From IMG/VR virus record IMGVR_UViG_3300017971_000063, positions 1 through 53,655 of that record: a DNA stretch of 53,655 nt. The stretch is one strand, 5' to 3'. The notes under the pieces are model-generated. The model worked only from the letters and a program-made list of their open reading frames with translations, searched no databases and was not told the origin of the DNA. Shown here piece by piece: positions 47,824 to 53,655 of this stretch (its first letter is position 1; each line of letters starts with the position of its first letter). Source of the DNA: a virus. The position numbers and the translations under genes are program-made.

Positions 47824-49998
47824 ATGTTCGACTTTTCAGAATCGAGACAACTATTCGGATCGCCGGGAGGGAAGTCACGTCTCGCGTCGCTCATCGTTTC
47901 CTACTTCCCGGATCACGATCTTTACGTCGAGGCGTTCGCCGGGGGCGCGGCGGTGTTCTTCGCGAAGAAGGAGAGCAAGGCCGAAGTTCTCAACGACGCC
48001 GACCCGGAGATCATGAACGCCTATCGAGCGTTTCAGGACAACGACCTCGCGGCGATCGAGAAGGCGATCGAGGCGTTCGATTGGAACCTCAAAAGCCGGG
48101 AGCAATGGGAGAAGATCAGGGACAAGAAGAAGGAAGGTCTCGTCGGCGCGTTGGAGTTCCTCTTCTCTCTTCGATCGTCGTTCGCGTGGAACCGCCGGGA
48201 CTTCGCTCCGTATTTGATCGGGACGTCGAGGAAACCGAGGATCAAGGCCGCGTCGCTCGAACGCTTGCAAGCCGCGAAGCTCGTCAACAAGTCATGGGAG
48301 AAGATCGTCGAGGAATACGACTCACCGCGAACGCTATTCTATTTCGACCCGCCCTACTCGTCGAAGTGGACCGGAAAGACGAACCCGAATCCGGACGGAA
48401 GCAAACGGGAAGGATTCGACTTCTGGAAATTCGCGTCGTCGATCAAGGGAATCAAGGGGAAGTGGATTCTCTCTTGTCAAAAGGACGTGACGACCGAGGC
48501 GTTCTTCAAGAAGTTCGAGAAGCGCGACGTCGTTCAACGGAACAGCTTCAAGACCTACGATCCGGGAATGAAGAAACAACGAGTCGAACTCCTCGTCGCG
48601 AACTTCCCGCTCAAAACGAACGAGGCGTTCGTCGAGGCGATCGACTTCAAGATCGATCAATACGATCCGACGAAGGTCAACGACAAGCAACTCGCCGATG
48701 ATTGGAAGCTCCTCGTCGCGAAATATGCGGCGTTGCAAAAAGGGGAGGAGACCGAGTTCGATTCGATTCCCGATCTACTCGATTTCGCCGACGACGTGTT
48801 CAACGAGATTCGGCGGCGCGGGAAGATCAAGCTCGACTTCGACGGCGCGGAGGTTTATAAACAATTCCTCCGCGCGATGTTGCGGCGCAACGTGAATGAA
48901 GGTCCGGTCCTCCCGGCGATCGACGCCGAGTTGATCTTCAAGGGAGAGAAGAAGGCGATCACGAAGGGCGAGCGCGTTCCGTATCTCGAAGCGCTCGGAC
49001 TCCTTTCCTCGGCGCGGATCGCATGGGGATGGCTCCGCGCGAAGGCGCCGGTCGAGGTCGACGTCGAGGAGTTCGACAAGCGATTCGAGGAACACAAGGT
49101 CACGGCCCGGGCGAGGGAGATTCGATTCCCGGGAGCGCGGAAGCTCTTCCTCTACGAGATCGACGGCTTTCTTCCATTGCTGAAACCCGAGAAGGTCAAG
49201 GGAATCGAGAAGGATGAGCCGTTCGCGAGAGACGTCCGGTTCGCGAAGGAGTCGCTCGTCCCGGAGAGCGCGGACCTCGAACAACTCTCGGACCTCGATC
49301 TCGTCACACTTCACGGCTCAATACACGAAGAGGCGTTCGAGTTCATGTCGTCGAATCCGCCGGACAAGGGATTCCCGGAGACGATGGTCGATCGTCACTT
49401 CCTCGTCGTCAAGGAATACGAGCGGCGCGAGATCGAACATCCCGTTTTCTCCGCGCTCGATCTCGCGACGAACAAGTTCGAAAAGAAGTCCGCAGTCGCG
49501 AAGGAGCGGATCGAGGTCGCCGAATGTTTGAAGTTGTGGGGCCGGGAGTTCACGATCAGAAGTCCGCTCCTCTCGATCGTCGATGGTGCGATCGACTCCG
49601 GGTTCGCCGAGACGCTTCAAGTTCAAGTCAATGCGCCGGAACACGACCGCGAGTTCTACGATACGCTCGCCGGAAAACTCGTCGAATCACTTCCGGGGAT
49701 AATGAAGGACCGAATCGAGTTCGTCGTCGATCAGGGACGCGAGGTCCGGTCGCGCTATCTCCCGATCGCCGATCTCGTCGTTCGATTCCGTCGACCCGAG
49801 GACCGGAAGATCGTCAACGAATCAACGCAGTCGATCAAGGAACGACGTCAAGCGATCGCAAGAACGAGACATCAGGGAGAACAAACGCGGAGAGCCGACA
49901 AGATCGAGGTCGGTCGGTATTTCGTACCGATCAAACGACGGAAACTACATGCAAAGGAGAGCGCGTCGGAATGGGCGAACGAAATCAAGGCGGAGTGA
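47824..49998 (+). CDS. Dam-like DNA adenine methyltransferase with long C-terminal extension
   Basis: A 724-aa protein. Residues ~15-60 carry SPGGKSRLASLIVSYFPDHD and VEAFAGGAAVFFAKKESKAE (SAM-binding motif I-like), and residues 172-180 FYFDPPYSS contain the N6-adenine catalytic DPPY (D175-Y178). This marks a Dam-type enzyme, usual length ~270-300 residues. About 440 further residues are unrelated to Dam: a helical segment (~270-370), then strands and charged helices. Methylation could protect phage DNA from restriction. The extension is unassigned. Confidence 0.8.
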   Translation: MFDFSESRQLFGSPGGKSRLASLIVSYFPDHDLYVEAFAGGAAVFFAKKESKAEVLNDADPEIMNAYRAFQDNDLAAIEKAIEAFDWNLKSREQWEKIRDKKKEGLVGALEFLFSLRSSFAWNRRDFAPYLIGTSRKPRIKAASLERLQAAKLVNKSWEKIVEEYDSPRTLFYFDPPYSSKWTGKTNPNPDGSKREGFDFWKFASSIKGIKGKWILSCQKDVTTEAFFKKFEKRDVVQRNSFKTYDPGMKKQRVELLVANFPLKTNEAFVEAIDFKIDQYDPTKVNDKQLADDWKLLVAKYAALQKGEETEFDSIPDLLDFADDVFNEIRRRGKIKLDFDGAEVYKQFLRAMLRRNVNEGPVLPAIDAELIFKGEKKAITKGERVPYLEALGLLSSARIAWGWLRAKAPVEVDVEEFDKRFEEHKVTARAREIRFPGARKLFLYEIDGFLPLLKPEKVKGIEKDEPFARDVRFAKESLVPESADLEQLSDLDLVTLHGSIHEEAFEFMSSNPPDKGFPETMVDRHFLVVKEYERREIEHPVFSALDLATNKFEKKSAVAKERIEVAECLKLWGREFTIRSPLLSIVDGAIDSGFAETLQVQVNAPEHDREFYDTLAGKLVESLPGIMKDRIEFVVDQGREVRSRYLPIADLVVRFRRPEDRKIVNESTQSIKERRQAIARTRHQGEQTRRADKIEVGRYFVPIKRRKLHAKESASEWANEIKAE

Positions 49999-50180
49999 AA
50001 AAGAAGATCAGGATCGAGAAGGTCGTCTCGACGATCAGCGCGATCTTGTATCCCGGCGCCGAGTGCGACGTTCTATCAGAGACCGCCGATCATTATATCG
50101 TCCCGATCTCGAAGGCCGGTCACGGCGCGATCACCGTTCCCAAAAGCATGGCGACGGTCGTTGAGAAAAATCGTTTTTGA
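49971..50180 (+). CDS. Small protein, unknown
   Basis: A 69-aa protein with ATG after AAAGGAGA, overlapping the methyltransferase end by 28 nt. Basic start and strand/helix mix (EKVVSTISAILYPGAECDVL; GHGAITVPKSMATVVEKNRF). No family is recognised. Confidence 0.6.
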   Translation: MGERNQGGVKKKIRIEKVVSTISAILYPGAECDVLSETADHYIVPISKAGHGAITVPKSMATVVEKNRF

Positions 50181-50192
50181 AAGGAGCCAATA

Positions 50193-50381
50193 ATGGCGAC
50201 AACGAAGGAAATTTTCGAACAGAAATACGGGAAGATCGTCAACTACGGAGGGAAGGACGGACACGGCAAGGGGAAGGGGATGCCCGGGGGCGGACGGAGG
50301 AATCAGAATACCGGACCCGGGAAGGCCGACGGTCCCGGCTACGGACAGGGAAAGGGAAGAGGGAAAGGACTCAATCGTTGA
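50193..50381 (+). CDS. Gly/Lys-rich protein, unknown
   Basis: A 62-aa protein with ATG after AAAGGAGCCAATA. Most of it is Gly, Lys and Gln (GGKDGHGKGKGMPGGGRRNQ), so it is probably unstructured. Overlaps the next gene by 4 nt (TTGA). Confidence 0.6.
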   Translation: MATTKEIFEQKYGKIVNYGGKDGHGKGKGMPGGGRRNQNTGPGKADGPGYGQGKGRGKGLNR

Positions 50382-50530
50382 AGTGGATCGAAACTATCGT
50401 CGTGATCTTCCTCGTGAGTCAAATCATCGAGAGCGCGGCGATCCTCGTTTTCGTGATCCGGACCTATACGAAGGCCGGACCATTCGAATGTCTCACGAAA
50501 AAGAAAGGAGATCGAATTGTTGAGAAGTGA
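50378..50530 (+). CDS. Small single-segment membrane protein
   Basis: A 50-aa protein with a TTG start in a TTGA overlap. KWIETIVVIFLVSQIIESAA is one membrane segment, followed by a polar segment and Lys/Arg end. Could be a spanin or holin helper, by topology only. Confidence 0.55.
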   Translation: MKWIETIVVIFLVSQIIESAAILVFVIRTYTKAGPFECLTKKKGDRIVEK

Positions 50531-50756
50531 GAAGAGGGCGATCCGCGAACTCGCGCGATGCTTCAAGCTCGACTACGCTCACGTCAAGGGAGTCTACTTG
50601 ATCGCGAAGAGACGAATGATCAAAGCCGGGATCGACGACGAGTCGGATTTCCCGAAACGAGCGATCGATCTCATGCGTCGGAATCGACCGATGGTCACTC
50701 GCGGGATTCACGATAAAGGAGTTCCGTCGCATCCTATAACGAGGACGTTCAGTTGA
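50517..50756 (+). CDS. Small basic protein, unknown
   Basis: A 79-aa protein with a TTG start after GAAAGGAGATCGAA. Helical and Arg/Lys-rich (RSEKRAIRELARCFKLDYAH), with KRAIDLMRRNRPMVTRGIHD. Nucleic-acid binding is possible. Overlaps both neighbours. Confidence 0.6.
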   Translation: MLRSEKRAIRELARCFKLDYAHVKGVYLIAKRRMIKAGIDDESDFPKRAIDLMRRNRPMVTRGIHDKGVPSHPITRTFS

Positions 50757-50911
50757 TCGGAGGTTTCAGATGGCGAGAACTTTTGATTCTCACGGTCGGA
50801 ATATTTCTTCTCGCGGCGATCGCGCTTCGAAAGCCGAGGTTCATTTTGCGACTTCCGTCGGTCCCGCCGCCGGAGGACAACTATCCGAGGATCGGAGGAG
50901 TCAGGATTTGA
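50753..50911 (+). CDS. Very small membrane protein (alternative frame)
   Basis: A 52-aa protein in a TTGA overlap. It reads LIGGFRWRELLILTVGIFLL as one membrane segment, then basic/Pro-rich sequence (RLPSVPPPEDNYPRIG). The overlapping 106-aa frame beginning at 50770 would instead start in Ser/Arg-rich sequence, so this frame and the next are preferred. Possible spanin-like or holin-like partner of the next protein. Confidence 0.6.
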   Translation: MIGGFRWRELLILTVGIFLLAAIALRKPRFILRLPSVPPPEDNYPRIGGVRI

Positions 50912-51090
50912 GCGACTATCGAAAGAACTTTCAACTCGTCGGAGCGATCGCGCTCGCGTTCCTATTCGTGATCGGTGGTATCGTTGGATGGTACGTTCGA
51001 GATATAGTCGAAGCGAAGAAGTCGGAACGCCGTTCGGAAATCTACACTCCGAATATACCGAAGGAGAAACTCTATGCCTTACCCAAATGA
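50908..51090 (+). CDS. Small membrane protein
   Basis: A 60-aa protein with a TTG start in a TTGA overlap, preceded by CGGAGGAGTCAGG. After SDYRKNFQLV it has one membrane segment (GAIALAFLFVIGGIVGWYV) and a charged tail (VEAKKSERRSEIYTP). Probable partner of the preceding membrane protein. Confidence 0.6.
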   Translation: MSDYRKNFQLVGAIALAFLFVIGGIVGWYVRDIVEAKKSERRSEIYTPNIPKEKLYALPK

Positions 51091-52306
51091 ACACGCGGCG
51101 CGGATCAATCTCCCGGGCAAGTTCGAACAAATGCGTCGGAAGAACGACGAGTTCGGAGACGGAATCGACGTGATCTTCGGGATCACGCGCGACGGCAAGA
51201 CGGAGGTTCAGGCGATCCGCTTCGACAAGACGAAGTTCACGGTCGAGCAAGCGCGGAAGTGGTTGAAGGATCACAACTATAAACCGATCGAGTTCGAGAA
51301 GGCGAAGGAGTCCGAGGCGCTTCCGGTTGCGATCGAGGCGACGCCGATCCGGCGCGGCGTCCGGGTTCAAGTCCATTGCGAGAACACCGAGTCGATCAAG
51401 CTACTCACGACCGATGGGATCGACCGCGCGTCCTCCGAACCGGAGATCGTCGCCGAGTTGAAGAAGAACTCGCGGAACTTCCCGCTCGCCGCCGACGGCG
51501 TGATCGTCGAGGGCCGTCTCTACATCGACGACATTCTCGTTTTCGCCGCCGAGGATATTCACAACGAGCCGCTCTCGCTTCGCAGGGACCGAAGAGCAAT
51601 TCCGGCGGGATCGGAGACCGTGATCTTCGAGGCCGGAGTCGTCGCGGAAACCGATTCGAAACTTGCCGAGGCGATCGAGGAAGTCTCGAAGAATGAATAC
51701 AGCGAAGGCGCGAGGTTGAGGTTGTTGAACTCCGGATATTCACTCAACGGAGAGACGGAAGCGGAGATCGAGATCGGAGATCAACTCTCGTTGAAGGCCG
51801 AGGTTCTCGAAGCGACGCGCGCGGCGGATTCCCCGGCGTTAAATTATACCTTGAACCTACGCTCCGAAGATGGTCGAATCGTTCCTCTCGGGAAGTTCTA
51901 CAACGTTCTCACCGATCAACAAATCCCGATCGGCGGAATCGTCCGCGTTTGTTTCGAGAGCTTGAAGGTCTACAACGATACGCGGACAGGCGAGACATGG
52001 TTCTCGGCGCGGAATCCTCGATCGATCAAGTATCTCCCGGAAGAACAAAGACCGGACACCGAGACGACCGCGAGAACTCTCGCGCGAGAGATCGAGGAAT
52101 CGATCGAGTCGAAGAATCTACCGAAGCGATACGCGCTCGCGATTCGTCGGCGCCGCGATCTCTATAAACGGATCGAAACCGAGGCCGAATATCTCGCGGA
52201 GAACTTCGAGCCGATTGCGGACTTGAACGAGGCCGAAGGTTATCGTTTACGATGCGGGGCGGTCGAGGAAGATATAATCGAGAGCCGGAAGGCGGCGAAG
52301 AATTGA
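51074..52306 (+). CDS. XkdF-like domain fused to a degenerate ATP-dependent ligase-like domain
   Basis: A 410-aa protein. It starts PYPNEHAARINLPGKFEQMR, with AIRFDKTKFTVEQARKWLKD at ~47-66, the XkdF-like phage domain. Residues ~85-175 resemble the nucleotidyltransferase fold of DNA ligases: IRRGVRVQVHCENTESIKLL stands where K-x-D-G-x-R is expected (I92, R94 in place of K and D), then LAADGVIVEGRLYIDDILVF (motif III region with Val in place of the usual Glu). Residues ~225-325 look like the OB domain. Catalytic Lys is absent, so adenylation is unlikely. It may be a virion or DNA-end-binding structural protein. Confidence 0.65.
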   Translation: MPYPNEHAARINLPGKFEQMRRKNDEFGDGIDVIFGITRDGKTEVQAIRFDKTKFTVEQARKWLKDHNYKPIEFEKAKESEALPVAIEATPIRRGVRVQVHCENTESIKLLTTDGIDRASSEPEIVAELKKNSRNFPLAADGVIVEGRLYIDDILVFAAEDIHNEPLSLRRDRRAIPAGSETVIFEAGVVAETDSKLAEAIEEVSKNEYSEGARLRLLNSGYSLNGETEAEIEIGDQLSLKAEVLEATRAADSPALNYTLNLRSEDGRIVPLGKFYNVLTDQQIPIGGIVRVCFESLKVYNDTRTGETWFSARNPRSIKYLPEEQRPDTETTARTLAREIEESIESKNLPKRYALAIRRRRDLYKRIETEAEYLAENFEPIADLNEAEGYRLRCGAVEEDIIESRKAAKN

Positions 52307-52509
52307 GAGACGTCCTCGAACGTGAAGGATTCCTCGAACTCAACCGAGACGATCTTCCGCTCACGATCCGCGTCCGGGGTCGCGAGGTCCGCGACTACGT
52401 TATCCGACCGACCGCGAGCGGCGGCGTCGTCATGAACAGGATTCACGAAACGGACCGGACGCAAAAGAAAAAACGCTTGACAGAAAATAGAGTCGATGGT
52501 ATTTTATAG
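52303..52509 (+). CDS. Small protein, unknown
   Basis: A 68-aa protein with a TTG start in a TTGA overlap with the ligase-like gene. Charged strand-helix sequence (RDVLEREGFLELNRDDLPLT; REVRDYVIRPTASGGVVMNR) and a basic end. The last codons run through the promoter -35 and -10 region at 52477-52505. No family is recognised. Confidence 0.55.
   Translation: MRDVLEREGFLELNRDDLPLTIRVRGREVRDYVIRPTASGGVVMNRIHETDRTQKKKRLTENRVDGIL
52477..52505 (+). promoter_or_regulatory. Promoter upstream of the capsid fusion
   Basis: TTGACA at 52477-52482 and TATTTT at 52500-52505, spaced 17 nt, after an A-rich tract. It overlaps the end of the upstream gene. Two terminators follow before the capsid ATG. Confidence 0.6.
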
Positions 52510-52539
52510 ACGCCTTTCCTCCTTGTTTCCGCATGGGGG

Positions 52540-52578
52540 AGCGAGGGCGGGAACTTAACTTCCTTCTCTCGCTTTTTT
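52540..52578 (+). terminator. First terminator-like hairpin before capsid
   Basis: AGCGAG pairs with CTCGCT, with an inner GGAA/TTCC stem and a 6-nt loop, immediately followed by T6 (52573-52578). Confidence 0.65.
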
Positions 52579-52683
52579 GAAAATGATCCGGCAGGGGCCG
52601 GGGATATATAGACACCGAGGATCGATGGCCGGAAACGGAGCGCGGACCTCGGACAGTCGCGACCATTAGCAAGCGAAAGCAAG

Positions 52684-52718
52684 CGGACGTCGGGCAAGAC
52701 CTCGACGTCCGTTTTTTT
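52684..52718 (+). terminator. Second terminator before capsid
   Basis: A 9-bp perfect stem (CGGACGTCG / CGACGTCCG) with a 10-nt loop and T7 (52712-52718), 16 nt before the capsid fusion ATG. Confidence 0.8.
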
Positions 52719-52733
52719 ATGCAGGGAGGCCGA

Positions 52734-53655
52734 ATGAATTTCGGCAGTTTCACAACGGAAGGAATCGGGTCAATTAGTTTCCTCGAATCGAAGGACTCGC
52801 AGGGTCGAAAGTGGCGCGTCGTCGTGATCGAGGAAGGATGGTCGAAGAACGAACGGTTCTACTCGAAGGAGTTGCTCAAAGACTCCGCGAAGCTTTTCGA
52901 GAACGCGAGAGTCAACGCTTTCGAGATGAAGCCGGAATATTACGATCACCTTCCCGACTCGGCGAGAGCCGTCCCGCAAGGTTTCGCGAAAAACCTCGTG
53001 GGCGTTCTCGAAAACGTGCGCTATCAATCACTCCCGGGAAATTCGGAAGGATTGACGGCGGACTTTATCGTCACCGACTCGCAAATGCGGGACACCTTCA
53101 AGAACGCTTGGAACGCCGGGAAGAAAAATCTTCTCGGCTTTTCAATCGACGTCGAGGGAGAGGTCAAGGCCGGAGTCGCGGAAGGACGTCAAGGTCAAAT
53201 CGTCACCGCGATCGAGAAGGTCAATTCGGTCGACGTCGTCTCTCTTCCGGCGGCAGGAGGAAGGTTTCTCCGACTCGTTGCTTCTTACACTTTCAAGGGA
53301 GGAAAAAACAACATGAACCCTCTGGAAAAACTGATTGCGGCTCTCCGGAAGAATCCGGAGATGCTGAAACTCGGTGAGGACGTCAAGATCGAGGAACTCG
53401 ACGACGCGAAGATCGTCGAGATGGTTCTCGCCGCGCTGAAAGGGAAGGACAAGAAGGAATCGGTCGACGAGGCGACGCTCGCCGAAATCCTCGTTCAACC
53501 GAACATCATCGAAAAGGTGATCTCCTTCTTGAAGGACAAGAAGGTCGACGAGGCCGTCGATATGTTACAATCCATGCTCACCGCCTACGCCGCCGGAAAG
53601 AACGGCAAGACCGACGACGGCGCGAGCAAGGAATCGGACGATGACGCGACGGCCG
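52734..53655 (+). CDS. Prohead protease-capsid fusion, 5' part (continues at base 1)
   Basis: This starts at ATG after AGGGAGGCCGA and runs past the window end into base 1, giving 781 aa in total. Residues ~25-180 look like an S78-family prohead protease: YDHLPDSAR (H72), LLGFSIDVEG (S137) and SVDVVSLPAAGGRF. A Lys/Glu-rich scaffold-like region follows and joins the capsid domain. An internal ATG at 53313, preceded 10 nt upstream by AAGGGAGG, could start a second product of ~588 aa without the protease. The protease would process the scaffold during head maturation. Confidence 0.85.
   Translation, partial: MNFGSFTTEGIGSISFLESKDSQGRKWRVVVIEEGWSKNERFYSKELLKDSAKLFENARVNAFEMKPEYYDHLPDSARAVPQGFAKNLVGVLENVRYQSLPGNSEGLTADFIVTDSQMRDTFKNAWNAGKKNLLGFSIDVEGEVKAGVAEGRQGQIVTAIEKVNSVDVVSLPAAGGRFLRLVASYTFKGGKNNMNPLEKLIAALRKNPEMLKLGEDVKIEELDDAKIVEMVLAALKGKDKKESVDEATLAEILVQPNIIEKVISFLKDKKVDEAVDMLQSMLTAYAAGKNGKTDDGASKESDDDATA
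53313..53655 (+). CDS. Possible internal-start capsid/scaffold product (5' part)
   Basis: In-frame ATG at codon 194 of the fusion, with AAGGGAGG at 53295-53302 and a 10-nt spacer. This would yield a protease-free capsid precursor, like the nested scaffold genes of lambda (Nu3 within C). The main evidence is the ribosome site placed between protease and scaffold domains. Confidence 0.55.
   Translation, partial: MNPLEKLIAALRKNPEMLKLGEDVKIEELDDAKIVEMVLAALKGKDKKESVDEATLAEILVQPNIIEKVISFLKDKKVDEAVDMLQSMLTAYAAGKNGKTDDGASKESDDDATA
53533..53655. repeat. Terminal overlap identical to bases 1-123
   Basis: These 123 bases repeat the first 123 bases of the window exactly and lie inside the capsid gene without breaking its frame. 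This is best read as an assembly overlap of a circular or circularly permuted molecule. Confidence 0.9.

Larger units (their letters stand above)
52512..52718 (+). ncRNA. Predicted short transcript between promoter and terminators
   Basis: The promoter at 52477 would give an RNA of ~67 nt if ended at the first terminator or ~207 nt if ended at the second. No ribosome site or convincing frame lies inside. It could be a small RNA or an attenuator leader controlling the capsid operon. Confidence 0.4.

Noticed and set aside
50770-51090. Single 106-aa protein starting at ATG 50770
   Set aside because: Its first part is Ser/Arg/Gly-rich and lacks features, whereas the overlapping frame 50753-50911 gives a clean membrane protein and 50908 gives a second one, both with TTGA coupling.

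Overview
The window is one tailed bacteriophage genome (Caudoviricetes) with siphovirus architecture. Bases 1-123 are identical to bases 53533-53655, and the capsid reading frame runs unbroken through this overlap. The map is therefore circular, or circularly permuted, with a unit length of 53,532 bp. All genes I can support lie on the + strand. The long tape-measure protein, tail-tube and tail-terminator genes and the absence of a contractile sheath point to a siphovirus. I found no integrase, no recognisable lysogeny repressor and no DNA polymerase, so a lytic phage that relies on host replication proteins is the simplest reading. The host cannot be named. Strong AGGAGG-type ribosome sites, sigma70-like promoters (TTGACA / TATAAT) and heptosyltransferase-like enzymes suggest a diderm bacterium; this is inference.

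Layout, starting from packaging: 41.7-46.8 kb holds the terminase small and large subunits, portal and Mu-F-like minor head protein. 46.8-52.5 kb holds a cupin, a proline-rich protein, a large Dam-like methyltransferase, small membrane proteins and an XkdF-like/ligase-like fusion. A promoter and two terminators follow. At 52.7 kb through the origin to 1.5 kb is a protease-scaffold-capsid fusion. 1.6-5.9 kb carries a connector and fibre proteins, and 5.9-15.3 kb the tail: gp10-like, terminator, an inserted family-9 glycosyltransferase, tube, frameshifted chaperone, tape measure, beta-helix protein and hub. 15.3-18.1 kb carries lysis-type genes: an XhlA/holin-like protein, two lytic transglycosylases, a holin-like protein and a phosphoesterase.

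18.1-24.05 kb looks like an early or accessory operon of small, mostly unrecognised genes, including an ArdC-like antirestriction protein. Nearly every gene there is preceded by a copy of a structured, about 80-nt RNA leader. It has an outer stem starting at the upstream stop codon, a hairpin capped by a GNRA or UNCG tetraloop, and a second hairpin beside the Shine-Dalgarno site that shares a strand with the outer stem. The copies differ in sequence but keep the pairings. This is the strongest candidate for an undescribed system in the window.

24.1-27.3 kb encodes a ribbon-helix-helix protein, a putative recombination protein and a Mu Gam-like DNA-end protector. 27.3-30.9 kb is a glycan-modification cluster of three glycosyltransferases and two methyltransferases. 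A tRNA-Glu gene and a tRNA-like element lie at 31.9-32.15 kb. A promoter then drives the replication-initiator gene, whose linker contains iteron-like repeats and a purine-rich tract like the lambda O/ori arrangement. HNH proteins and about 20 tiny translationally coupled genes follow to 41.7 kb, including tRNA-Gln and a radical SAM enzyme. Many of these genes start at TTG inside a TTGA stop/start overlap.
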